IMG/VR virus record: IMGVR_UViG_3300044712_000786
Span: 124,001-188,000 of that record
Strand: one strand, 5' to 3'
From: a virus
DNA length: 64,000 nucleotides
Under the pieces are notes generated by a model that searched no databases, had not been told where the DNA came from, and saw only the letters and a list, made by a program, of their open reading frames with translations. The position numbers and the translations under genes are program-made. Below, piece after piece: positions 43,195 through 52,028 of this stretch. The stretch's first letter is position 1. The number at the start of each line of letters is the position of its first letter.

Positions 43195-43694
43195 ACATTA
43201 AATACCTTTCCATCGTTAAATCCTTCTAAATTAAGGGTTTGTGAAACCGCATATATTGGAATGTCAGCTTCCTGAAACATAACGGAAGCATACCCGACAG
43301 ACTCTTTCCAAGCAGAAGACTCCATATCTGGCCATTGGCTATGAATATAGATATCTTTTATTCCAGCGTTAATAATGCTTTTTGCACAATTATGACAAGG
43401 AATACCTTGAGTATAGAGAGTCGCTCCCTCCGTTGATACCCCAAGCCTAGCTGCATTTAAAATAGAATTTGTTTCGGCGTGACAAACGAAAATTTGCTTT
43501 AATTCTCTGTTCTCATATCTGCTTAATTCGTCTTTAACTTTTCTAGGAAACCCATTATAGCCCTCAGAGAATATAGAATTGTTTTTTACTAAGACGGCTC
43601 CTATTTTCGTCCTCGGGTCTTTAGACTTCAAAGCAATTAAATAAACGTGTCGCATGAAGAGTTCATGCCAAGACATTCTCTTAACTAAATCCAT
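43191..43694 (-). CDS. dCMP deaminase
   Basis: 167 aa. Zinc-deaminase motifs CHAETNSI (about 84-91, His ligand and catalytic Glu) and PCHNCAKSI (about 111-119). Converts dCMP to dUMP for ThyX; usually activated by dCTP and inhibited by dTTP. First gene of an operon with a clear promoter 7 nt upstream. Confidence 0.9.
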   Translation of the reverse strand: MDLVKRMSWHELFMRHVYLIALKSKDPRTKIGAVLVKNNSIFSEGYNGFPRKVKDELSRYENRELKQIFVCHAETNSILNAARLGVSTEGATLYTQGIPCHNCAKSIINAGIKDIYIHSQWPDMESSAWKESVGYASVMFQEADIPIYAVSQTLNLEGFNDGKVFNV

Positions 43695-43700
43695 TATCTA

Positions 43701-43729
43701 AAAATAACAAGATATTAAGGATATGTCAA
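43701..43729 (-). promoter_or_regulatory. Promoter of the dCMP deaminase/guaC operon
   Basis: TTGACA (43729-43724), 17-nt spacer, TATTTT (43706-43701), ATG 43694 after 6 nt. A CTTTATTAATAAAG palindrome lies just upstream and could be an operator. Confidence 0.65.
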
Positions 43730-44086
43730 TGGTTTGATAGTACTTTATTAATAAAGACTATATTAAGCGCCCTATCAACATTCCTACCCCCTGCCCAAAC
43801 CCCCCCTCCCCCCATTAGTAGACTTAATGAGGCGAAAGAGAGTAAACCCTAGGCGTATAGTTTTTTTATTAGTAAAGCAATAAAAATACTGAATCTCACT
43901 TTATCCTCTCCGCCTACAAGCTATTTGCCTGCCCCTTAGAGAGTTGTCTTTATTTTACCTCGCGACCATATAGCTTCCCATGGAACCTTCCCTCGGTTCC
44001 AGCCAAATCTGACGAGTCAAAGCCTCAGTTTTGTTTAAGCTGTCTTCGGGAAACAGCGCGGTTCATTTACAACCGCTTTAAAAGAA
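43730..44086. other. Gene-free region with hairpins and a C-rich tract
   Basis: No convincing gene. Holds a C-rich run on plus near 43790-43815, hairpins GGAACC/GGTTCC and GCGGTT/AACCGC, and the palindrome near 43742. Might be a structured RNA, an origin or a control region. Confidence 0.35.
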
Positions 44087-44125
44087 CAAAAAAATGCCGC
44101 AATCTTTTTTAAACAATTACGGCAT
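44087..44125 (-). terminator. Rho-independent terminator
   Basis: Minus strand ATGCCGTAAT/ATTGCGGCAT hairpin followed by a long T run. Ends transcripts from the dUTPase side or the short unit starting near 44143. Confidence 0.75.
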
Positions 44126-44149
44126 TTGTGATATCTGACATTCAAGCTA

Positions 44150-44177
44150 TTCTTACACGCACTTAAGGAAAATCCAA
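44150..44177 (-). promoter_or_regulatory. Promoter directly before a terminator
   Basis: TTGGAT, 16-nt spacer, TAAGAA, with GCGTG before the -10 box as at 27435. Only about 55 nt separate the start from the terminator. Confidence 0.45.
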
Positions 44178-44187
44178 GAGAATTTTT

Positions 44188-44697
44188 TTAACTCCTAGAA
44201 TGTCCCCATCCTCCTTCTGCTCTCTGGCTATCGGATAATACGGAAACTTCTTCAAAATTTACGTCCTCGTATTTTCTAAAGATAATTTGAGCTATGGCAT
44301 CGCCAGCTTTGACTTCCCACATGTCGCTAGAGCCAAAATATCTGTCTATAGAGACATTTGTATAATCATCTTTAGCAATGGCGGATAACCAAGATTCCAG
44401 CCATCCCCTACCATTCAGATTGACCGCTACAACCCCCACTTCTCCCCTGTAGCCAGAATCAATCACGCCAGCTAGGATATGTATGCCTCGTTTAGCGGCA
44501 TGGCCGCTTCTATCGCAAATCTTGCCATAGTATCCTTGGGGAATTTCTACGGCTATCCCAGTGGGAATAATTTTTCTCTCAAATGGCGCTAGCTTAAAGC
44601 CTTCTGGGGTAAACAAATCATATCCAGCGTCACCCTCCTTAGCTTTTTCGGGGCAACGTGCGTTTGAATGTTTTTTTAAAAAATTTATCTTAAGCAT
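44188..44697 (-). CDS. dut: dUTPase
   Basis: 169 aa. Trimeric dUTPase motifs: AGYDLF (about 24-29), DRSGHAAKRG (about 63-72), GVIDSGYRGEVGV (about 77-89), AIAQIIFRKY (about 134-143) and a C-terminal RAEGGWGHS (phosphate-closing arm). An insertion of about 30 residues sits between motifs 3 and 4 (about 95-125). Makes dUMP and keeps uracil out of DNA. Confidence 0.9.
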   Translation of the reverse strand: MLKINFLKKHSNARCPEKAKEGDAGYDLFTPEGFKLAPFERKIIPTGIAVEIPQGYYGKICDRSGHAAKRGIHILAGVIDSGYRGEVGVVAVNLNGRGWLESWLSAIAKDDYTNVSIDRYFGSSDMWEVKAGDAIAQIIFRKYEDVNFEEVSVLSDSQRAEGGWGHSRS

Positions 44698-44932
44698 CGG
44701 CTAGTTTATAAATTTTTGAAGGAGCGCCCTTAAAGCCAGTTCTATTTTCTACGAAAACAAGAACTCCTTTATTAATGTCTTTATTAATACGGACTTGGAT
44801 GCCTACTTTCGACAATTTGACCCCTTGTTTTAAAAGGTATTGTTCGGCCTCGTTCACGGTAAATGGAACATCAGGCCACTGAATGTTTGCGGGTCTACGA
44901 CCCCTTTGTTTATTTAATAAAGTTTCACTCAT
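44690..44932 (-). CDS. Small basic protein with AT-hook-like RGRRP (80 aa)
   Basis: RGRRPANIQWPD near the start resembles an AT-hook, then an alpha/beta domain. Likely DNA-binding; first gene left of the divergent promoter region. Confidence 0.5.
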   Translation of the reverse strand: MSETLLNKQRGRRPANIQWPDVPFTVNEAEQYLLKQGVKLSKVGIQVRINKDINKGVLVFVENRTGFKGAPSKIYKLADA

Positions 44933-44996
44933 ATTATTAAATTAATAGATATTTGGCTGTCCATCAAGCTTTTTTAGAAAAAAAAGATTAGACAGC

Positions 44997-45002
44997 TATA
45001 AT
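44997..45002 (+). promoter_or_regulatory. -10 box TATAAT, 3 nt before a start codon
   Basis: Perfect TATAAT followed by GTA and ATG 45006; a second ATG at 45009 may be the real leaderless start. No clear -35 box. Confidence 0.45.
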
Positions 45003-45005
45003 GTA

Positions 45006-45404
45006 ATGATGACTACAATAGAATCTTGCTCAAAACTTTATGAATGGTTCGCTAAAAACGATACATTTTCTTTAAAAAATCTAAAAGACATTGCTCATGT
45101 TTCGGATAACCCATCTGCTGACGAAGCATCTATCTTATCTGCCCTGTCTGAATTTGACAAATTGGGATTAGTTATTTGTCAAAAAGTCAAGGACGAAAAC
45201 TATTGGGTTTTAAAAAGGCCGTTTTCTAGCATGGAGCAAACAGTCAACATCTCCGCAAATACCGCGCTTAGCTTAGCAAACTTCATCAATGAAATTTGTG
45301 ACTACAATAAATCAACTGAAAACTATGCGAATCCCTTGGAGATTAGAGAGAGGGATATTCAGTTTCTTTTGTATTTATTAAATGAAAAAGAGGAAGAAAA
45401 ATAA
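45006..45404 (+). CDS. Winged-helix-like protein (132 aa)
   Basis: The first 75 residues have the pattern of a small winged helix (LYEWFAKN...LKNLKDIA...LSEFDKLGLVI..KDENYWVL). The rest is helical. Probably a transcriptional regulator at the divergent strand switch. Confidence 0.55.
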   Translation: MMTTIESCSKLYEWFAKNDTFSLKNLKDIAHVSDNPSADEASILSALSEFDKLGLVICQKVKDENYWVLKRPFSSMEQTVNISANTALSLANFINEICDYNKSTENYANPLEIRERDIQFLLYLLNEKEEEK

Positions 45405-45408
45405 CTAA

Positions 45409-45436
45409 TTGACAAGAAATACAAAACGTTTATACG
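45409..45436 (+). promoter_or_regulatory. Sigma70-like promoter
   Basis: TTGACA, 16-nt spacer, TATACG, then 9 nt and ATG 45446. Confidence 0.7.
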
Positions 45437-45445
45437 CTAATTAAA

Positions 45446-46069
45446 ATGATTAAAGTCATTGGTATCGGTGGAGTAGCTCGGTCTGGTAAAGATACTTTAT
45501 GTAAGTATCTGCAAGATAAATTTCCAGACTATATTACTCGCTTTGCGTTAGCGGATGAATTAAAACTAGATTTGAATGAATTTCTAAAGTCCAAAACCAA
45601 TATCTCCGCATTTACTGTTGACCCGAAAGAGAAGACTCTAATAAGGGACTTACTAGTTGCCTATGGCAAAATTAAGAGAGAGCAGTCTCAGGGGAGATAC
45701 TGGACATCCTTGTTACAGCCTAAAATAGACGAATGTATTAGAAATGGCGGGGTTGCTGTTGTCACAGATATTCGTTATGACTTTTATCCCGAAGATGAGC
45801 TATTTTGGCTTCTGAACGTTAATCGTGGAACATTCATCCATGTTACTAGAACTGATGAAGCGGGTCAGATAATTTCGCCCCCCAACAAGGATGAGGAAAT
45901 TAATAACCCTAAGCTCATGGCTAAGTGTAATTATCAGATAGTTTGGCCTACTTTTAAACAATCCTCTGATTTGGATTATTTTGTTAACAATAAGTTGGGG
46001 ACACTACTGAGTAATTTGAGTAATCAATATGGACAATTCAAGCAAAGAGTTACCCGCCAACTCCAATAA
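45446..46069 (+). CDS. Deoxynucleoside monophosphate kinase-like protein
   Basis: 207 aa. Walker A IGGVARSGKDTLCKYL (about 5-20) and VVTDIRYDFYPEDE (about 102-115, with the basic/acidic pair seen in T4 gp1-type dNMP kinases). Would phosphorylate dNMPs for DNA synthesis. Promoter-proximal. Confidence 0.75.
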   Translation: MIKVIGIGGVARSGKDTLCKYLQDKFPDYITRFALADELKLDLNEFLKSKTNISAFTVDPKEKTLIRDLLVAYGKIKREQSQGRYWTSLLQPKIDECIRNGGVAVVTDIRYDFYPEDELFWLLNVNRGTFIHVTRTDEAGQIISPPNKDEEINNPKLMAKCNYQIVWPTFKQSSDLDYFVNNKLGTLLSNLSNQYGQFKQRVTRQLQ

Positions 46070-46442
46070 AAAAGAAGTCTTTATTTTTGTTAGAAAGCCT
46101 ACTCGACCCGTCTTTCTTAGAGAAAGCTTTCTAGATGATGAAAAAACAAGAGCCCTTAATCAAAAAGGGTGGATGTTTACCTTGAATCTAGTTAAAAATA
46201 TTAAAGAAAATAGAACCGCCGCCTCCATAATGATTTATGACGTAGACTTAGTAGAAAAACCCACAGCACAATTTTATTCTATATCTAATACGGAAGAAAT
46301 GAATGCGGTATTAGCGGTTCCAAACAACATGTTTGAACCATTTGAAAGTGATGTATTTACGATTAATGGAAAATACAATGATATAGAAGTGGGAAAGCTT
46401 ATTGAAGAATGGACTATAGCAAATTCTCAGACGCAGAACTAA
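46029..46442 (+). CDS. Hypothetical protein (137 aa)
   Basis: Overlaps both neighbours by 33-41 nt. Alpha/beta, acidic C-terminus. Function unknown. Confidence 0.6.
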   Translation: MDNSSKELPANSNKKEVFIFVRKPTRPVFLRESFLDDEKTRALNQKGWMFTLNLVKNIKENRTAASIMIYDVDLVEKPTAQFYSISNTEEMNAVLAVPNNMFEPFESDVFTINGKYNDIEVGKLIEEWTIANSQTQN

Positions 46443-47002
46443 TAGAAGACATCCAGAATAACGCTTCTAGTGATAGTCTTAAAGAACTAACTAGCAGATA
46501 TTCCCCCGTTTGTTACAAACTATACGAGAGGTTTTCTTCTAGATTAGGTCAAAAAGGCTATTATTCAAAGGATTTTGACTCAGATAAAGACTATTTGATT
46601 TGGAAAGCGGCGTCTTCTTATGAAAAGGGAAAATCTAAATTTATTACTTGGCTGTGGGTTGGAGTAGTCTTTCATTTTAAATCGGTCTTAAGGAAGAGGC
46701 GTCATTTAGTGTCTATTGATTCTGATGAGCTAATATCTAAAGCTGAGTCTATTAGCTATAATCCCGATATGGAAGATGGAACAGAGGAATACGTTTTATC
46801 AATATTGGACAAACTTAACGATAAGCGTGTAAAGACTATCTACCAAATGAGATACTTTAATAAAGAAAATAGAGAAGCTCCTTGGAGAGAAATCGCAAAG
46901 GAACTGGATTTAAGCATTCAGGGGGCTATTAATATACATAAATCCGCTAAGAAATATTTGAAACACGCATTGACAAGGGAAGAAAACATTACTAATATTT
47001 AA
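46409..47002 (+). CDS. Sigma-70 family RNA polymerase sigma factor
   Basis: 197 aa. Region 2-like part (about 30-95: KAASSYEKGKSKFITWLWVGVVFHFKS) and a region 4 helix-turn-helix (about 145-190: EIAKELDLSIQGAINIHKSAKKYL). Likely directs host polymerase to middle or late phage promoters. Which promoters it reads is unknown. Confidence 0.8.
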   Translation: MDYSKFSDAELIEDIQNNASSDSLKELTSRYSPVCYKLYERFSSRLGQKGYYSKDFDSDKDYLIWKAASSYEKGKSKFITWLWVGVVFHFKSVLRKRRHLVSIDSDELISKAESISYNPDMEDGTEEYVLSILDKLNDKRVKTIYQMRYFNKENREAPWREIAKELDLSIQGAINIHKSAKKYLKHALTREENITNI

Positions 47003-47004
47003 AT

Positions 47005-47316
47005 ATGGCTAATACATTTGATAAAAAAAGAATCGGCTCTATATGGGCTAAGAAAAGCAAAGCTGGAAATGATTATTTTTCTGGGCTAATTGAAGTCGAT
47101 GGAAAAGAAGTCAACTTCATTGCTTTCTCTAACAAAACTCCTAACGGTCCTTCTAGCCCCGCTCATTTTATTTATGAGTCGGACCCTCTCCCCCCAAAGG
47201 AATCTAAGGGCGCTCCTACGACTGTGACGGGCAAGACGAAACCCGCTAAGGCTAAACCCGCTGCCCCTGCTGCTGAACCTGCTGCACCTTCTGAAGCTGA
47301 CGAAACTCCGCTATAA
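47005..47316 (+). CDS. Small phage protein with Pro/Ala-rich tail (103 aa)
   Basis: Beta-rich N-terminus (IGSIWAKKSKAGNDYFSGLIEVDG) resembling small DUF736-like phage proteins, then a disordered Pro/Ala/Lys tail from about residue 60. Function unknown, perhaps nucleic-acid binding. Confidence 0.6.
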   Translation: MANTFDKKRIGSIWAKKSKAGNDYFSGLIEVDGKEVNFIAFSNKTPNGPSSPAHFIYESDPLPPKESKGAPTTVTGKTKPAKAKPAAPAAEPAAPSEADETPL

Positions 47317-47317
47317 T

Positions 47318-48403
47318 ATGTCCAAATTTGCATTAAACGTCCCTATTAATTCGGTTTCTTTTGGAAACGTCTCCATAGCTATTTTAAGGGAGCTTTTCAA
47401 TAGAGGCGAGACTCCTTCGGTCTTTCCTATCTCTTCTGTGGACATTTCTACTCAGAAACCCGATGAAAATTTTAATAGAACCCTGCAAATTTGCTTGGAT
47501 AAAGCTCCCAGTTCTCATAGTAGAAAAACCCCCATTTTTAAGCTGTGGCATTTAAATGGGGGCTTTGAGTCTTTCAGTGACAAACAGGTTTTGATGACCT
47601 TTTATGAGTTGGACTCTCCCACCAAGGAAGAGATTAACATCATTAACAATAATCACAAAGTATTAGTTACTTCCGAATACTGTAAGCGAGTATTTGAAGA
47701 CGTAGGTCTGACCAATGTGGAATATGTGCCTTTAGCTTTTGACAGCTATAACTTTGGGGTAAAAGAACGCAAGCGTTTTAGTGACGATAGGATTGTTTTT
47801 AATCTAGTTGGTAAATTCGAGAAAAGAAAAAATCACGTTCCTGTCATTCAGTCTTGGCTAAAGAAATACGGAAATAATCCTAAATATTATTTGCAGTGCG
47901 CCATCTATAATCCGTTTCTAAACCCAGAACAAAACCAAAGCGTTATTGCTCAGCTTCTTGGAGGGAAAAGATACGGGAATATTGAGTTTCTTAGTTCTAT
48001 GCAGAGTAATGAGCTATATAATGAATACCTTAACTCTGGACATATTATATTGGCTATGAGCGGGGGTGAAGGTTTCGGACTACCAGAATTCCATTCTCTC
48101 GCTCTAGGCAAACATGCGGTAGTGCTTAATGCTCATGCCTATAAGTCTTGGGCTAACTCTAGTAACGCAGTCATGATTCAACCTTCGGGCAAAACCCCAG
48201 TCTATGATAATGTGTTCTTCCAACAAGGTAGTCCCTTCAATCAGGGAAGCACCTTCATTTTTAATGAAGACGCCTTTATCGCTGGATGCGAAGCGGCTGT
48301 AGAGAGGTTCCGCTTACATCCCGTTAATACTGAAGGACTTAAGCTACAAGAAGAATTTACTTATTCGAAAACGGTAGATAAGATTTTAAAAGCTTTTAAT
48401 TAA
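47318..48403 (+). CDS. Glycosyltransferase family 4-like protein
   Basis: 361 aa, GT-B fold. VGKFEKRKNHVPVIQSW (about 164-180) and the donor-binding MSGGEGFGLPEFHSLALGKHAVVLNAHA (E-x7-E type, about 246-275, given in part). Uses an activated sugar; acceptor unknown. Separated from the glycan island at 52.9 kb. Confidence 0.8.
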   Translation: MSKFALNVPINSVSFGNVSIAILRELFNRGETPSVFPISSVDISTQKPDENFNRTLQICLDKAPSSHSRKTPIFKLWHLNGGFESFSDKQVLMTFYELDSPTKEEINIINNNHKVLVTSEYCKRVFEDVGLTNVEYVPLAFDSYNFGVKERKRFSDDRIVFNLVGKFEKRKNHVPVIQSWLKKYGNNPKYYLQCAIYNPFLNPEQNQSVIAQLLGGKRYGNIEFLSSMQSNELYNEYLNSGHIILAMSGGEGFGLPEFHSLALGKHAVVLNAHAYKSWANSSNAVMIQPSGKTPVYDNVFFQQGSPFNQGSTFIFNEDAFIAGCEAAVERFRLHPVNTEGLKLQEEFTYSKTVDKILKAFN

Positions 48404-48404
48404 C

Positions 48405-48779
48405 ATGCCCTCGTATACTTATGAGAATCCCCTTACTGGGGAAACTAAAGATATCGTTCAGAGAATGAACGACCAGCATACCTATTTTGAAAATGGGGTT
48501 GAGTGGAAAAGGGTTTTTACTAAGCCTCAAGCTGCCATAGATACCCACATAAATCCCGAATCATCAAGGGATTTCGTAGATAAGATGGGGAGAAAAAAAT
48601 GCACGCTTGGCAACATGCAGGATGAATCGGCTGTCTTAAGTCAAAAACGAGAGAAGACGATGGGAAAGGACCCAGTAAAAGAGAAGTATTACGATAGCTA
48701 CAGCAAGAAGCGAAAAGGGCGTCCTCATCCAGACCTTATTAAGAAAAAGACTTCCTCCACAATCGAAATCGAACTTTAA
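48405..48779 (+). CDS. Conserved phage protein (124 aa)
   Basis: Starts YTYENPLTGETKDIVQRM, then ENGVEWKRVF and PQAAIDT, a pattern seen in FmdB-like small phage proteins that lost their cysteines; basic C-terminus. Function unknown. Confidence 0.6.
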   Translation: MPSYTYENPLTGETKDIVQRMNDQHTYFENGVEWKRVFTKPQAAIDTHINPESSRDFVDKMGRKKCTLGNMQDESAVLSQKREKTMGKDPVKEKYYDSYSKKRKGRPHPDLIKKKTSSTIEIEL

Positions 48780-48832
48780 TACACTAATTTTAAAGAACGA
48801 TTTTTTATTAAGTAAATTTTTCTATTTTTTCT

Positions 48833-48851
48833 CACGAGGTATCGTCTCGTG
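48833..48851 (+). promoter_or_regulatory. Hairpin in the ribonucleotide reductase leader
   Basis: CACGAG/CTCGTG with 7-nt loop, about 19 nt before ATG 48870; possible operator or RNA control element. Confidence 0.4.
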
Positions 48852-48869
48852 ATGTAATTTCCTATTACC

Positions 48870-51011
48870 ATGAATAAAGATATTGTAAGTTTTGCGGACG
48901 AGATTTCGAATTTCATTTTTACCAGTAAATATAGTCGCTTCAACGAGAAGCTTGGAAGAAGAGAGACTTGGGAAGAAACCATAGGGCGTCTTGAGGACAT
49001 GCATTTAAGAAAATATTCTTATCTAAGTGACGAAGACAAACAAAAAATAAAATGGGCTTTTGATTTGGTCAGGGCAAAAAGAATTATCCCCTCTATGCGC
49101 TCTTTGCAATTCGGGGGAAAGGCCATTGAAGCTCATGAGCTTAGGCTATACAACTGCTGTATGCGTCATATAGATTCTATCCGCTCTTTTGCGGAAGTTA
49201 TGTATGCTTTATTAGCTGGCTGTGGTGTAGGTATTGGACTTTCCAAATATTTTTTGAAAAGACTCCCAGATTTAGTTAACGCTGATGATAAAACTGGCAC
49301 AGTATTAACCTATGTTATTGAGGATGATATAGAAGGATGGTCTGACTCAGTTGAAGCTCTTCTTAATTGTTATTTTAGAAATACACCCTATACGGGGAGG
49401 AAGATAGTATTTGATTATTCTAGAATTCGTAAAAAGGGGGCAATTCTAAAAACTGGTGGAGGTAAAGCTCCCGGTTATCGAGGTTTAAAGAATACACATA
49501 CTAAAATTAAGAAGCTGCTTGACCATATTATAGAAGATAAAGGCCAAATCAGGCTTAAGTCTATTGACGCTTACGATATTTTAATGCATTGCGCTGACGC
49601 TGTCTTATCGGGGGGAATTCGAAGAAGCGCCACTAGCGTAATGTTTGATGCTGATGATATGGATATGATGGATGCTAAAACGATGCTTAAAGCATCTAAG
49701 CATTCATTTATAGAAAAAGATGGCACGGTAACCTTAGGGGGCGTAGATTATCAACTTTATGTTTATAAAGTAATAGTAGACGGGCTATCATATGAAGTTA
49801 AGCTTAAGGAGTTTGAAGTAGATAATTTAAAAAAGAACGGTTTAATTAGTTGGCTCCATATACATCCGCAGCGTGGACGCTCTAATAACAGTGTTACTCT
49901 ACTAAAAAGCGCTATTACTAAAAGTAAACTAAAGGAAATTATTGAACGCACTCGACAATTTGGGGAACCGGGATTTGCCCTAGTCACTCATATTCATCAA
50001 CTTCTAAATCCATGCTTTGAGATATCCACTATTCCAGTTACCTCGGATGGGGTTTGCGGAATGCAAATGTGCAATCTAACAAGCGCTAATGGGGCTCTAA
50101 TTGACACGGTGGAAAAATTTAAAGAATGCGTAGAAGGAGAAGCAATTTTAGGGACTCTTCAGGCGGGGTATACTCATTTTCCTTACTTATCTAAAGCGGC
50201 TGAAGAACTAACCTCCGAAGAAGCCTTATTAGGGTGTTCTTTGACGGGTATGATGGATAACCCAGATATATTATTAAATCCCGAGAACCAGAGGGAAATG
50301 GCAAATCTGGCAGTTAAGACTAATCAAATTTGGGCTAAAAAGCTTGGGATAAATCCAGCAGCTAGAGTTACTTGCAACAAACCTGAGGGCACGGGAACAT
50401 TAGCTCTTAGTCAAGGGGAAACATTCGTAGCTTCTGGCATACACCCCCATCATGCCCCTAAATACTTTAGGAGGGTTCAGGCTAATACCACAGACCCAGT
50501 TTATAAGTTTTTCAAAAAGCTTAATCCCCATGTGTGCGAAGCTTCGGTTTGGTCCGCTAATCATACTGATGATGTGATTACATTCCCCATAGAAATTAAG
50601 AAAAAGGCTATATTTAAGAATGACCTGTCCGCAATTGAACATTTAAAATTTATTAAATCAACTCAACAAAATTGGGTCATTTACGGCATAAGCCCTAGCA
50701 ACAAAAAAATAATAAGTCATAACGTAAGTTGCACAGTTATTGTTAGAGAAAACGAGTGGGATAAAGTAATTGACTACTTATTTGATAATAAAGAGTTTTT
50801 TACTGCCGTATCTTTTATTTCCGCCAGCGGAGACAAAGATTACCCTCAGGCACCCATGGAAGCCGTTGTAAACGAACAAGATGAAAAGCGGTGGAACGAC
50901 ATAATTTCTAACTTTAAACATGTCGATTATACCAAACTGAAGGAAGAAGAAGACAATACTACTTTAGCTCAAGAAGGAAGTTGTTACGGTGGAGCTTGTC
51001 AAATTATCTAA
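48870..51011 (+). CDS. nrdJ: Class II (B12-dependent) ribonucleotide reductase
   Basis: 713 aa, size of monomeric RTPR-type enzymes. First redox Cys in LYNCCMRHIDS (about 88-98), active-site Asn-Cys-Glu in HQLLNPCFEIS (about 369-379), second redox Cys in the GVCGMQMCNL region (about 387-396), phosphate loop NKPEGTGTLALS (about 502-513) and C-terminal CYGGAC as redox tail. No NrdB-like partner nearby, consistent with adenosylcobalamin use. Makes deoxynucleotides without oxygen. No intein seen. Confidence 0.88.
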   Translation: MNKDIVSFADEISNFIFTSKYSRFNEKLGRRETWEETIGRLEDMHLRKYSYLSDEDKQKIKWAFDLVRAKRIIPSMRSLQFGGKAIEAHELRLYNCCMRHIDSIRSFAEVMYALLAGCGVGIGLSKYFLKRLPDLVNADDKTGTVLTYVIEDDIEGWSDSVEALLNCYFRNTPYTGRKIVFDYSRIRKKGAILKTGGGKAPGYRGLKNTHTKIKKLLDHIIEDKGQIRLKSIDAYDILMHCADAVLSGGIRRSATSVMFDADDMDMMDAKTMLKASKHSFIEKDGTVTLGGVDYQLYVYKVIVDGLSYEVKLKEFEVDNLKKNGLISWLHIHPQRGRSNNSVTLLKSAITKSKLKEIIERTRQFGEPGFALVTHIHQLLNPCFEISTIPVTSDGVCGMQMCNLTSANGALIDTVEKFKECVEGEAILGTLQAGYTHFPYLSKAAEELTSEEALLGCSLTGMMDNPDILLNPENQREMANLAVKTNQIWAKKLGINPAARVTCNKPEGTGTLALSQGETFVASGIHPHHAPKYFRRVQANTTDPVYKFFKKLNPHVCEASVWSANHTDDVITFPIEIKKKAIFKNDLSAIEHLKFIKSTQQNWVIYGISPSNKKIISHNVSCTVIVRENEWDKVIDYLFDNKEFFTAVSFISASGDKDYPQAPMEAVVNEQDEKRWNDIISNFKHVDYTKLKEEEDNTTLAQEGSCYGGACQII

Positions 51012-51032
51012 TACAGGTGTAATATTATACAC

Positions 51033-51659
51033 ATGTTAGATAAGTTAAAGAATTTTTTCTTTAGTAAATTAAGCCGTTCTTTAGGCTTCCAAATGTTTTT
51101 TGTTTGGGCGCTCATATCGATGGCTCATTTTCTATATGAAAAACTTTACGAAACTAACGAGAAATACATAGATGACTTATTTTCTGGAGTAATTGTTTTA
51201 TTTGCTTTGTCTTCTATAGGTATTTTTAATCTATTGAGAGTCAATCATTTATTACAAATAGAACTTAAGAAAAGTCAAGAATTGGACGAATTAAAACTAT
51301 TCTGTAATTCAATACCAGAAATAGGATTTATTCTAAATCCAGACGGGGCAGTTATTTATGTCAATAGAAGATGGACAGATTTTACTGGTCTCGACCCTTC
51401 CGAAGCTTTAGGTTGGAAGTGGCGCGATATAATCCATCCAGAGGAACGTGACCACGTTGTAAGTATCTGGGCAGCACATACTTATAAGAAAACGGACTTC
51501 AGGACAGAGCACCGAGTTAGAGATAAAGACGGGAAGTATTCTTGGTTCTTGGCTAAAGCAAGACCTATAATAGGGGATGATGGAAAAGTCCTAAAATGGT
51601 TTGGGACATTATCCAACATCCAAGATTATATGGAAGAGAAGCAAACCTTTTCGCCTTAA
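51033..51659 (+). CDS. Membrane-anchored PAS-domain protein
   Basis: 208 aa. Two hydrophobic segments (about 15-31 and 48-67), a short coiled linker, then a PAS/PAC domain (about 85-205: GFILNPDGAVIYVNRRWTDF, GWKWRDIIHPEERD, EHRVRDKDGKYSWF). No kinase or output domain, so it may sense a ligand and act on a host partner. Confidence 0.8.
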   Translation: MLDKLKNFFFSKLSRSLGFQMFFVWALISMAHFLYEKLYETNEKYIDDLFSGVIVLFALSSIGIFNLLRVNHLLQIELKKSQELDELKLFCNSIPEIGFILNPDGAVIYVNRRWTDFTGLDPSEALGWKWRDIIHPEERDHVVSIWAAHTYKKTDFRTEHRVRDKDGKYSWFLAKARPIIGDDGKVLKWFGTLSNIQDYMEEKQTFSP

Positions 51660-51661
51660 TT

Positions 51662-52015
51662 ATGGAAAACGATATTTCTAATAGAGTAGATGTTCTAGAA
51701 TCTGGTCAAGGACAAATTCTTCAAATTCTTCAAAAAATTGAAAAAAGACTTATTGGTAATTTGGAAGAAGATAAACCGGGACTTATTGATGATGTAAGGG
51801 TTCTACGTAAAACAATGGAATCAATTGATACTAGAATTATGAATATAGAGCGAGCTAACTTAATAAATAGAATCCAAACGCTAGAAACCGAGATTCAATC
51901 TCTTTCGACTAAAGTCGCAGAGCTAACTAAGTATCGTTTCATGGTTTACGGCGGTATCCTAGTAGTCGCCTTTATATTTAATAAAGCTTGGGATTATATT
52001 CAAAAGATAATTTAG
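51662..52015 (+). CDS. Coiled-coil protein with C-terminal membrane anchor (117 aa)
   Basis: Start at ATG 51662, just after the PAS gene. Heptad-rich residues 5-90, then one transmembrane segment (about 93-110). Spanin- or scaffold-like shape; role unknown. Confidence 0.6.
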   Translation: MENDISNRVDVLESGQGQILQILQKIEKRLIGNLEEDKPGLIDDVRVLRKTMESIDTRIMNIERANLINRIQTLETEIQSLSTKVAELTKYRFMVYGGILVVAFIFNKAWDYIQKII

Positions 52016-52028
52016 TGTAATCTTAGGT

